64,000 bases of DNA from Dryas octopetala (taxonomy: Eukaryota; Streptophyta; Magnoliopsida; Rosales; Rosaceae). Positions 45,328 to 55,942 of this stretch are shown here, in pieces (position 1 is the stretch's first letter; the number at the start of each line of letters is the position of its first letter). The stretch covers positions 18,910,001-18,974,000 of the forward strand of contig OY992835.1 in the NCBI GenBank assembly GCA_963921425.1. Direction: 5' to 3'. A model generated the notes under the pieces. It searched no databases, was not told the DNA's origin, and worked only from the letters and a program-made list of their open reading frames with translations. The position numbers were made by a program, and so were the translations under genes.

Positions 45328-46119
45328 TTATGCAGAAATATCTATTTTATCTAGATAACGGCACATGCACACTTTGAAATCATTCAGACGAATTGATGGA
45401 CCAGCAACCATCAAATATAAACCCACCTGGCACCTCTTTAAGGTCAAGCTTTCAAGGAACAAACAAACAGAGAGCAGATGTGTCAAAACAGTTCCATCTA
45501 CACTAACTTCACATAGACAAAGAGTTCTTAGCAAATTGAATCTGTCAAAATCAGGTGGAGGACTTAGAACACATCTCCGCAGTGACAAATGCTTTAGAGT
45601 TGACGTGTTCAAATCTGAAAGTAGCCAATGAGGAAAAACATAAACATTGTCTGTTTCTGGGATGCAGCAAAATAAATGAAGATCAAGCACTTGAGCTTCT
45701 TTTGTAATTGCAAAATGAATCCATTCATCAAGGATGGCAGTAGATTCTCCATCAAAAAAGAATTCCAGTTTGAAAGAGTCTACCTTCTCATTGCGGTAGA
45801 GCTGCAAAAATTTATTCACACGACTTATGAAGTCTCGTCTTTTAAATCGAAAAAATAACCGTAAATTACGGTTCTTTGGACTATCACATTCATCTTCATC
45901 TTTGAGACCGATATATCTGCTACCAAAAATGTTTGGAATGTCAAATTCAAGATTGCGCCTCCACCGACAGGATGTCAATATGTCATGCCAAAGGGTTGAT
46001 AACCAACTTTTGAAAATTATGTGATTTAGTCCAATTGATATGTTTTCTTTTGGCTCATGCATCCCATAGAGATTGGAGAGCATGAGGCAGTTGTTATGTT
46101 TCCATGTTTTTGTTTTCAC
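45328..46119 (-). pseudogene. Truncated F-box/LRR (FBD-type) protein gene
   Basis: A 263-aa frame contains the region normally just after an F-box (KSWLSTLWHDILTS, then WRRNLEFDIPN). It continues with the KVDSFKLEFFFD, DEWIHFAITKEAQVLDLHLF and LKHLSLRRCVL segments of plant F-box/LRR proteins. The F-box itself (LP-x-x-(I/V)L-x-x-IL) is missing upstream, replaced by MKTKTWKHNNCLM, and the frame ends within the LRR region without an FBD. It could be a remnant or a short expressed derivative. Its 5' 140 bp are duplicated at 43794-43940. Confidence 0.6.
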
Positions 46120-46458
46120 AATTCAAGGAGAAGATTATAAGTGAGTAATTTATGTAGGCTAATTGCAATTACTTGGCCAATGTGACTGCACAGATTTTCT
46201 CTTTTCTTCAGAATTCAGATTTTGAAAATATAAATGAGTAATTTATGTAGGCTAATTGAATACTAGTCAATTTCTACTTACAGTGGCTTATTAGATATTA
46301 AGTGAAGTTGCTGACATTGGTCCCCAAAACAGTGATAGATGCAAGGGTGCAAGAATTGATAGGTGTTCAGAATCCCAGAGTCATTCTACAATTGAGGGTT
46401 CAAAAAGATGGCTGAAATGCTAAATCATGATCCAACTCAAGTTTTGCAACCCATTTCA

Positions 46459-46692
46459 TTAGGCCCAAATGTTAAAAGACCCAACCCAACCCAACCCAAC
46501 CAGCAACGCATTTCAATTAGGCCCAACTGTTTCTTTCACTCCCTTCCTCAACTCTCACTCACTATTCAGTAGTCATTTCCAATCCAACACACACCAACAC
46601 CAACACCACCCAACCCAGATCTCCTTCTTCTTCTTCTTCTTCTTCGCTCATTCAGATCCGAATCACAGAATCCCCAAATTCACCGAGATCCG
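46459..46692 (+). promoter_or_regulatory. Promoter and 5' UTR of the beta-COP gene
   Basis: Two AGGCCCAA words (46461-46468 and 46519-46526) are TGGGCC-type site II elements in reverse, which are common in plant housekeeping promoters and bound by TCP factors. A (CCAAC)n pentanucleotide run lies at about 46480-46501. A CTT microsatellite at about 46623-46646 is probably in the 5' UTR. Confidence 0.5.
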
Positions 46693-49600
46693 ATGATGGA
46701 GAAGTCCTGCACGCTCCTGGTCCACTTCGACAAGGGCACGCCCGCCCTGGCCAACGAGATCAAAGAAGCCCTTGAAGGAAACGACGTCGAATCGAAGATC
46801 GAAGCCATGAAGAAGGCGATCATGCTCCTCCTCAACGGTGACACCATCCCGCACCTCTTCATCACCATCATCCGCTACGTCCTCCCCTCGGAGGATCACA
46901 CCGTTCAGAAGCTCCTCCTCCTCTACCTCGAGATCATTGAGAAGACCGATTCCAAAGGCAAGGTCCTCCCGGAGATGATCCTCATCTGCCAGAACCTTCG
47001 CAACAACCTCCAGAGCCCCAACGAGTACATCCGCGGCGTCACGCTGCGATTCCTCTGCCGCTTGAACGAGTCCGAGATCGTCGAGCCCTTGATCCCTTCG
47101 ATTCTCGCCAATTTGGAGCACCGACACCCCTTCGTCCGCCGCAACGCCGTGCTCTCCGTCATGTTCGTCTACAGGCTCCCCCAGGGCGAGCAATTGCTCG
47201 TCGACGCGCCCGAGATCATCGAGAAGTTCTTGACATCCGAGCAGGACGCCGCCAGTAAGCGAAACGCGTTTCTTATGCTGTTTAATTGTGCTCAGGATAG
47301 AGCTGTTAGCTATTTGTTTACTCATATCGATAGGATTATTGATTGGAGCGAGCAGCTCCAAATGGTTGTGTTGGAATTGATTAAGAAGGTTTGTAGAGTC
47401 AATAAGGGTGAGAAAGGGAAGTACATTAAGGTTATTATAGCGTTGCTCAGTGCACCCTCCAGCGCGGTTGTGTATGAGTGTGCTGGGACGCTTGTGTCAT
47501 TGTCGTCTGCCCCGACTGCGATACGGGCTGCTGCCAATACGTATTGTCAGTTGTTATTGTCACAGAGCGATAATAATGTGAAGTTGATTGTGCTCGATAG
47601 GATTAGTGAGATTAAGGCTTCACATAGGGAGATTATGGTTGAGTTGGTTATGGATGTGCTCAGGGCGCTATCGAGTCCAAATCTTGATATTAGGAGGAAG
47701 ACTCTTGATATCGTGCTTGATTTGATTACGCTAGGGAATGTTGATGAGGTTGTGATGATGTTGAAGAAAGAGGTAGTGAAGACTCAGAGTGGGGAGCTTG
47801 AGAAGAATGGGGAATACAGGCAGATGTTGGTGCAGGCGATATATTCGTGTGCAGTTAAGTTTCCTGAGGTGGCGAGTACGGTGGTGCATCCTTTGATGGA
47901 TTTCTTGGGGGATACCAATGTGGCTTCAGCCATGGATGTGGCTGTTTTTGTGCGTGAGATTATTGAAACCAACCCCAAGTTGCGTGTTTCCATTATAACA
48001 AGGCTGTTGGATACTTTCTACCAGATTCGGACTTCAAGGGTGTGCACTCATGCTCTTTGGATTATTGGTGAGTATTGTCTCTCTCTTTCTGAGGTTGAGA
48101 GTGGGATTGAAACCATTAAGCAGTGTCTTGGGGAGCTCCCATTTTATACAGCTTCTGAGGAAAAGGAGGCGCAAGATAATTCGAAGAATACTCAGGTGGT
48201 AAGCTCGACCACTGCATCTTCTAGGAGGCCTGTGATCCTTGCAGATGGGACCTATGCCACCCAGTCTGCTGCACTGGAAACTGCTATGTCTGCACCTGTC
48301 CTTGTTCAAGGATCGTTGTCTTCTGTAGGGAACTTGAGATCATTGATTCTCTCGGGTGATTTTTTCCTTGAGGCTGTTGTGGCTTGCACGTTAACGAAGC
48401 TTGTTTTGAGATTGGAAGAGATTCAGCCTTCAAAAGTTGAAGTGAACAAGGCAACTACACAGGCATTGTTGATCATGGTATCTATGCTGCAACTGGGTCA
48501 ATCCTCAGTCCTTCCACATCCGATTGATAATGATTCTCATGATAGAATTGTTCTTTGCATCCGGTTACTATGCAATCCAGGCAAAGAAGTAAGGAAGATA
48601 TGGCTAGAGACTTGTAGACAGAGCTTTGTGAGAATGCTTGAGGATAAGCAGCTCCGGGAAACAGAGGAAACTAAAGCTAAGGCCCAGATATTGAATGCAC
48701 AACCAGATGACCTTATTGATTTCTACCATCTTAAGAGCAGAAAGGTAAGGCAGCATTGCTTCTCTTGTGTCTTGCGTGTAGTTAAATCTCACAGTCTAAC
48801 AATTGTTTGATATTGTTTCTTTATGTTCATGTTTTTAATGAGAAACACAGATTTTATTCTTGTCTGCATGATCCTGATTTACTTTTGCTACATACTTTTA
48901 CCAATACTGATATGGTATAGAGATTAGTTTAGGTTCTCCTGGAACTGATTTCTTATCTATTCACCTGCTATATTATCAAACTTTTCTCTTGTAGAAAAAT
49001 GGGTTACTTTTAGACCCTCTTTAGTTTCAGTTTGTTATGATGGATCTTTGTTCATGTCCTGAGTTGCTTTAAATATTGAGGCAGAATATGTTTCTTAATA
49101 TTTTGTAAATTAACAGTTTATATAATTGTATATTTGTGGGGCAAACAACCTAGTCCATTACAGTATATAATTTTGAATTGAGCAGATAGACCTTTGGCAG
49201 AAAAATGTCAGATAGACCGCTAAAATCAGTGTTTGCATCACATAGTTTTGTATGCTTTTCTTATATGCATATATGTTTTTTAGGGTATGAGCCAGCTTGA
49301 GTTGGAAGATGAGGTCCAAGATGATCTCAAACGTGCTACTGGAGAGTTCACAAAGGATAGAGATGATGCAAATAAACTCAACCGCATTCTTCAGCTCACA
49401 GGATTCAGTGATCCTGTTTATGCTGAAGCCTATGTAACAGTCAATCATTATGACATTGTTCTTGATGTTACCGTCATCAATCGAACAAAGGAAACCCTTC
49501 AGAATTTGTGCTTGGAGTTGGCCACAATGGGTGATCTCAAACTTGTTGAGCGTCCGCAAAACTATACGCTAGCTCCGGAATCAAGCAAACAGATAAAGGC

Positions 49601-51439
49601 AAACATTAAAGTCTCTTCAACTGAAACAGGAGTTATATTTGGCAATATTGTATACGAGACTTCTTCAAATGTGCATGAGAGAACGGTTATTGTCCTCAAT
49701 GACATCCATATTGATATAATGGATTACATCTCTCCTGCATCATGTGCTGATGTGTCATTTAGGACAATGTGGGCTGAGTTTGAGTGGGAGAATAAGGTAC
49801 ATCAATTTTATGTCTTTGTATTATTTATTTTTGCCCTTTATTAATATAATCATAAGTGCTCCTTCAAAACAAAAAGGTATATCACCATGACCCAAAAGGA
49901 TACGATGTCTTTTGAACCCGATTACAGTCATCAATTAATCATGCAGCATGTGTTATCACCATGACCCAAAAGGATATGATTTTGAGTGGGATATGGTATT
50001 ATCACCTGTAGGTTGTCACTGATGATGATTAGTGTAACATGTGCTAGCACTGTAGCTCTCCTTGTTTTGAAATGGTAGTAGGATTCTCTAAGCCACATAG
50101 ATATGATGCATTATGGTTCACTTTCCTTTGCTAAGTTGCTTGCATTTGTCTGAATACAAGGTTCAGCCTCAGAAATCACTTTCCTTGTTCTAATGTATAC
50201 ATATTCGTTTGTGTTGTGTTGTTGCCACATACATGATGCAAATTGAGTAATTTCTTCCATGTTATATTATTACTTCTATATATCAAATTTGGCTTCTGTT
50301 TTTCTATCTCATAAATGAGGCTCATCTAGATGGTGCTGTTTCTGAATCATTTTTCCATCAATATATCTCATTTTATGAATGCCTAGTTATTGTGGACTTT
50401 TGTTTTCCTTCTCACATCAAATAGCAATGTGTGCCTTTTATGTTCTTAATTAAATTTCTTTGCCACCCTGATTTTGATGTCCTTCCCGTGGACTTGTGTT
50501 TGGACTTTCACATCCAAGAGCAATGTGTATCTTATATGTCGTTTTACACCTTCTTTCTTGCCACCCTTATTGTAATTCTGCTTTATTCTGCTTTTCCTTG
50601 GTAGATGCATTTGGATTCTACTATGCATTAACACTCTTTTTCCCCCAGGTTGCTGTAAATACTGTTATTGGAGATGAGAAGGAATTTTTGAACCATGTTG
50701 TTAAAGCTACTAACATGAAGTGCCTGACTCCACCGTAAGTTTTAGGACTCTCTTAACCATTTTATCATTTACTCTGTTACATGCTGGAGAAAGAAAATTA
50801 TTCCATACCTTCATGCCCAAGATCATACATACGTACATACAAGCATACATTAGTTATACATATACATACATATATTTATAGGAAACAATAAACATATTAA
50901 ATAAAATTGGGAAGTACAATGAAAGCGGTCCAACATTTCACAAGAATGATCAGACCCAAAAAAAAAAAAAAGTTCACAAAAATGATGGAAGTGGGGTAGT
51001 GTAGTTCATTATATGATGTAAAAACTTAGCTACCATGTCCTTTTGTTAATAAAATACAGTTCATTATTGTTTCAGGACAATTTCCATAGGTACATGCATA
51101 AATGTAACATGCTTCCAAGACTGAATATTTTCTTTTTAATTTCCTATGCACCCTGTTGTATTTTCCTTGGGGGTTTCTTGGTGGATGATTAACGTTCACT
51201 AATTCCTGCTCATCCCTTGCTAATTGTGCATCAGATCGGCACTGGAAGGAGAGTGTGGAGTCCTTGCCGCTAATCTGTATGCAAAGAGTGTTTTTGGGGA
51301 GGATGCTTTGGTGAATTTGAGTGTTGAGAAACAAGCAGATGGTAAGCTAGGTGGATACATCAGAATTAGAAGTAAGACTCAAGGTATTGCCCTTAGTCTT
51401 GGGGACAAGATCACCTTGAAACAGAAGGGCGCCCCTTGA
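46693..51439 (+). CDS. COPB1: Coatomer subunit beta (beta-COP), 951 aa, four exons
   Basis: Beta-COP is a subunit of the COPI coat that forms retrograde Golgi-to-ER vesicles. Exons: 46693-48744, 49284-49796, 50649-50734, 51235-51439, all GT-AG, summing to 2,856 nt in one frame. The N-terminal adaptin-like HEAT solenoid fills exon 1 (starting [49 protein letters not shown]). The coatomer-beta C-terminal and appendage regions follow in exons 2-4 ([77 protein letters not shown]). Length matches plant beta-COP (about 950). Two ATGs stand in tandem at the start; I take the first. No defect is seen. Confidence 0.97.
50392..50580. repeat. About 97-bp tandem duplication in beta-COP intron 2
   Basis: GTGGACTT...TCACATC(A/C)AA(T/G)AGCAATGTGT...TTGCCACCC occurs twice, from about 50393 and about 50490, with substitutions. 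A second, smaller repeat (TATCACCATGACCCAAAAGG) occurs at about 49879 and 49955 in the same intron. Confidence 0.7.
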
Positions 51440-52850
51440 TTCGACCTTATGCCTAATTTTGCAGCTTCTATTCCTGCTTCAACCTTGTTAGTACTAGTCT
51501 GCTGGAAGCACGAGGCTTATCCCTATTCATCACTTGTTATTACTTTCATATTTTTCCCGAGGATTGAGTTTGTTCTAGATTCTTTTTCTTTTCTTTACCT
51601 TGGATGTTATGTTTAGCTCTGTTCTTTGGCTTTTTGCTTATTAAGTGGATAGATAGGACACATTGCTATCCACCATATATTCAAAGTAATTTTGTAGTAC
51701 TGTTCTTCGTTACCCTACATTTCTATGGTCAATTTGTAATGTTTCATTTTCTTTGTATTGACTTTGTATTATCAGCTGTTTCTATGAATCCAAATTATTA
51801 CATGTTGTACTTTCAAATTTATTGACTCATTTTTTTTTATTCTTAAACTTTGTGTTAGTCCATTGATATTTTTTCGTACTGGCAGTAGTAATATTGCCTA
51901 AGCCTTCATCCCTCTCATCAGCTAAGAAGGAGAAGCATCAAGGAAATGGGTTCATTCGGGCTCAAATGCTGAACATAATTACGTCTAAATTTAAAATAAA
52001 TAAAAAACCTTTTGGGAACAAAAATCATGGCATGTAGGGATTTTATTTTCTTGGTGCATTGTGATATGATCAATCTTTAACTTTTTTCCCACCCACCATC
52101 TGAGCTAATCTTAGCTAGTACCAAGGGATGTACCGTTAGGGGTTGCCATCACTTTTTCTTGGCTTGTTTTGCTATAACTTTTTTTATATAAAAAGAAAAG
52201 AGATTTTAAGGGATGATCATAGAGATTAAATAAAGTAACAAAAATGGTTGTTTTCCCTACTCTCTAGGGAAGTTAGTTTCATGGCAGATCTCCTTGCTAT
52301 ACCGAGTAGATTGGAGACCTTTGGCCATACCTTGGATCATTCATTTCCTTCAACTATGATCCATCTTTGTCGTAGAGATGTTATGAGAATTGGTTGTGTT
52401 AGCACTTGTCGTTGTAAGTTTTCCTTTCGTCAAACAAACAACAAACTGAAGGCTGATCTCTAATATTGAGTTTGTAGTATCTTCCAGAAATATAAATTTT
52501 TTTTGAGTTTTCACCATCCTAATGATTATAATTAATGATGATCTGAGAAAATTAGAAGGACGTATTTATATATGTACATATGTATGATCAAATTAATTTC
52601 CATAACCCATTGCTTGGTGGTTGGGGTCCCCAAGGTGTTATGTTTGTTTGTTTGTAAGTAAGTATCAGGAATCAAGGAAATTCATTGCTTGGTAGTTGAA
52701 GGACCTTGTGGTGTTTGCTTTGCAAGTGAGAGTTGGTTTGAATATGGTGTTATTTTTATTTGATTTGGTAAGTTTGGTGGAAAGTAAATGAGTAGTGTAG
52801 AAGAAACCCTGAGAGAGTTTTTTACTGCACTCTTCTAAAATCTTAGTGTA
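51440..52850. other. Intergenic region between beta-COP and EXO70
   Basis: The beta-COP 3' UTR occupies the first part. No further gene is supported. At about 52615-52715 two diverged copies of a (C)ATTGCTTGG(T/G)(A/G)GTTG-containing segment stand in tandem upstream of EXO70. Confidence 0.55.
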
Positions 52851-52858
52851 CTATAAAA
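52851..52858 (+). promoter_or_regulatory. TATA box of the EXO70 gene
   Basis: CTATAAAA lies 56 bp before the ATG at 52914. If transcription starts about 30 bp downstream, the 5' UTR is only some 30 nt. Confidence 0.5.
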
Positions 52859-52913
52859 GTTCACAAGTTAGTCAATTGTTGGGGATTCTGAGATAACAGT
52901 ACTTCTTTTGGCA

Positions 52914-54923
52914 ATGGCTGATGTTGAAAGCCTTGACAATCTCAAAGCTGCCCAACAATTCTTGAAGGCTAGCCTAGAGAAATCAACAGCTATTTCTTTA
53001 AAGCTAGATGAAATTGGGCCAAGGTTGGAAGACATGAAGCAGAGATTGCCATCTTTGGAAGATGCAATTAAACCCATCCCCATGCAGAAATGTGGATATT
53101 TTGCAATCAGGGACCAAATCAATGGTGCCATTGGCCCTGCTGCTGCTGTTCTGAAAGTCTATGATGTTGTTTGTGAGCTTGAGAAGTCACTCTCTCTTGA
53201 ACTATGTTCTGATCTTCCTGCTTATCTTGCAGCCACGAAACAGCTTGAAGAAGCATTGAGATTTCTTGCTGACAATTGTGGGCTGGCCATTCAGTGGCTG
53301 GAGGACATTGTTGAGATTTTGGAAGGCACTGCTTTTTCCAATGATCAAAGACTCTTGAATGTGAAGAAATCTCTGAGAATTCTTCAGGAGTTGCATGCAA
53401 TCGAGGGGTGTGCTCGTCTTGATGGAGGGCTTCTCAATGCTGCGTTCAACAAGCTTGAAACTGAATTCAGAAGTCTATTGATGAAGAACAGTGGTAGGAT
53501 GATTATGTCATCCTCATCAGTCACACAGACAGTTCCTGTAAGTCAAAAGCTTCAAGCCATAGTTGAGAGACTGAACGCTGCTGATCGGCTTGAAAAGTGC
53601 ATATTGTTGTATGTTGAAGTTCGGGGTTTGAATGCTAGAAGAAGCTTGCAGGCTCTTGATCTGGATTACCTTGAGGTACAGATCTCAGAATTTGATGATA
53701 TGCAAAGCATTGACTCTTACATTGGTCAATGGGGCAAGCATTTGGAGTTGGTTGTGAAGCATCTACTTGAGCTTGAGTACAAACTCTGCAACAGTGTCTT
53801 TGAGAAGATAGGCTCAGATGCTTGGAAGCGCTGCTTTGCAAGAATTTCTCAAGAGTTCAGACTTATTTCTTTCCTTCAATTTGGAAAGAATGTCACCAAG
53901 ATGAAGAATGACCCCATCAAGCTCTTGAAGCTATTAGATATATTTTTAGTTTTGGAAAATCTAAGAATGAATTTCAACCGGCTCTTCGGTGGGGAGGCCT
54001 GCACTGAAATTCAGACCCTGACTAGAGATCTAATCAAGGGAGTAGTCAATGGTGCTTGCGAGATTTTCTGGGAACTTCCTAGCCAAGTGGAGTTGCAAAA
54101 GCGATTTTCACCTCCTTCAGATGGTGGTATTCCTCAGCTAGTAAGCTTTATAACTAATTACTGTAATCAAATTTTAGGGGATTACTATAGGCCAAGCTTG
54201 ACCCAAGTCTTGCAGATCCATCAAAGTTGGAAACCAGATAAGTATGATGATAATCTTCTTTCCAACCAGATTTATACTATAATGAAGGAAATTGGGCTAA
54301 ATTTGGATGCATGGTCCAAGGCCTATGAAGACATCTCACTGTCTTATCTTTTCATGATGAACAATCACTGCCATTTCTGCCAATTGAAAGGCACAAAGCT
54401 TGGGGACATAATGGGAGATTCTTGGGTAGGAGCTCATGAGCAATACAAGGATTACTATGCAGCTCTCTACTTGAGAGAGAGCTGGGGAAAGCTTCTGCCT
54501 CTACTAACCCAAAATGGTTTAAATAGTTCACTTCCTGTTGGGAGATCAGCAACTGATCATCATCAGGAGTCTGAAAAGAAGAGGCTCAAGGCATTCACTG
54601 AGGGCTTTGATGAAAGGTACAAGAAGCACTCCAACTGGGTCATATCAGATGAAAGCTTGAGACACAAGGTATGTCAGATTTTGGTGCAGGCAGTTGTACC
54701 TGTTTACAGGAGCTACATGCAGAAGTATGGGGTTTTGGTTGAACAAAATGCAAGTGGTAGTAAGCATGCGAAGCACACCCCACAAAGCTTGGAGAATATG
54801 CTCAGCTCTCTGTTTCAGCCCCACAAGCTTAGGAAGCATTGCAGCACCAAAGATATGCACTTTATTGGTAAACTGAAAAATGTTGTGACCAATCAGTTTC
54901 GTGTAACTCTTACAGCAATGTGA
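52914..54923 (+). CDS. EXO70: EXO70 family exocyst subunit (669 aa, intronless)
   Basis: EXO70 proteins bind the plasma membrane and guide exocyst-tethered secretory vesicles; land plants have many paralogues. The frame is uninterrupted. The ATG at 52914 is used, giving MADVESLDNLKAAQQFLKAS; the in-frame TTG two codons earlier is not a plausible start. An N-terminal coiled-coil-like part contains RLEDMKQRLPSLEDAI, GPAAAVLKVYDVVCELEKSL and FLADNCGLAIQWLEDIVEIL. The Exo70 C-terminal helical domain follows (about 230-650), with YLFMMNNHCHFCQLKG near 480 and YRSYMQKYG near the end. Lack of introns is usual for EXO70 members outside the A clade. The N-terminal motifs recall the G clade, but a tree is needed to place it. 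Confidence 0.93.
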   Translation: MADVESLDNLKAAQQFLKASLEKSTAISLKLDEIGPRLEDMKQRLPSLEDAIKPIPMQKCGYFAIRDQINGAIGPAAAVLKVYDVVCELEKSLSLELCSDLPAYLAATKQLEEALRFLADNCGLAIQWLEDIVEILEGTAFSNDQRLLNVKKSLRILQELHAIEGCARLDGGLLNAAFNKLETEFRSLLMKNSGRMIMSSSSVTQTVPVSQKLQAIVERLNAADRLEKCILLYVEVRGLNARRSLQALDLDYLEVQISEFDDMQSIDSYIGQWGKHLELVVKHLLELEYKLCNSVFEKIGSDAWKRCFARISQEFRLISFLQFGKNVTKMKNDPIKLLKLLDIFLVLENLRMNFNRLFGGEACTEIQTLTRDLIKGVVNGACEIFWELPSQVELQKRFSPPSDGGIPQLVSFITNYCNQILGDYYRPSLTQVLQIHQSWKPDKYDDNLLSNQIYTIMKEIGLNLDAWSKAYEDISLSYLFMMNNHCHFCQLKGTKLGDIMGDSWVGAHEQYKDYYAALYLRESWGKLLPLLTQNGLNSSLPVGRSATDHHQESEKKRLKAFTEGFDERYKKHSNWVISDESLRHKVCQILVQAVVPVYRSYMQKYGVLVEQNASGSKHAKHTPQSLENMLSSLFQPHKLRKHCSTKDMHFIGKLKNVVTNQFRVTLTAM

Positions 54924-55942
54924 CTAATATTGTATGCTAGTTTTTTGGTGGAGGGCAAAAGCTAGTTAGTTAGCCCTGTGATCATATTGTATTTAATCTA
55001 TGTGCCTGATCAAAATGAAAGGCACTGTATTTATTCAAAATTTAAATGTAGGGAAGATACTCCACTAAGAACTTAATCATTTGCTTACCAAAAAAATGAG
55101 AGCACTTGATCATTTGCTGCCCTTCTGTGGGGTACAAGCATATATATGCATGTTCATCAGCTTCTGCAGAGTGCCACTTGGCTCATCAATTGAGTGCACT
55201 TGATTTCATCTTCTATTTTTGTCCCTCCCTTTTTTCCCCAAGATGGTATGGTGGCAGGTCCGTTATTTTTCTTTAATTTTGAAAAGGACTCTTGCTTTTA
55301 TTTTAAGTTAATATGACTTTTTTGAGGGAATAAGTTAATATGACTTTGAAGCTTCAGCAATATTCTAACTACAGATTTAGAATGTTATGAGGTTTCTTGA
55401 CAAGGACATTCTCCCATCTAGGTCAAGAATGAAGAATGGGGTTCGAATGGGTCTAATTATTTTTGTACGTAATGTCAATGAGAAGTACAAAAGGTCCTAA
55501 TCAATACATGACATCCTCATCTGAAAATCTGAAATTATCTGCAAAGCAATTGCTGAACAATGTAAACAGTCAAATCATTTTTACAAACCAACACAGTAAT
55601 CTTTCATGTTGTGCGGCTGTGCTGCTGTGCAACTCTACATATGCCAAAGGAGCAAATATGATATATCCTCAAGAGTCAAGAGGAAGTAGATCACAGATGC
55701 CGCATGTGAATGAAAAGGCATGCCGACATTTCCAAGTTGATCCGACCCAAAAATAATAAAAATAGAAAACAGCTTTCAAATGTTTAGAAGTAGTAGATTT
55801 TCTAGATCAAGCTAATCTCCTCCTAACTTCCATATATCTAGCACAGTATAGTTAATATCTACTTTTCAGACCAAATGAAAGCAAAAGAGTAAAGAACTAC
55901 TTTAATCAGCTGTATGCTATCCCAATGATGATATTCCGAAAA
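54924..55942. other. Convergent intergenic region downstream of EXO70
   Basis: It lies between the 3' ends of the plus-strand EXO70 gene and the minus-strand RRM gene and probably holds both 3' UTRs. No separate gene is supported. Confidence 0.55.

Noticed and set aside
46663..47361. A 232-codon minus-strand frame over the beta-COP 5' end
   Set aside because: It is antisense to the well-supported beta-COP exon 1; its Asp/Glu/Leu-rich content mirrors the sense codons.
52908..52913. TTG start two codons before the EXO70 ATG
   Set aside because: Plant nuclear genes start at ATG; the next in-frame ATG at 52914 is well placed after the TATA box.
53119..53841. Minus-strand frames over EXO70
   Set aside because: Antisense shadows of the intronless EXO70 frame.
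55463..55756. 97-codon frame downstream of EXO70
   Set aside because: No family resemblance; lies in the presumed convergent 3' UTR region.
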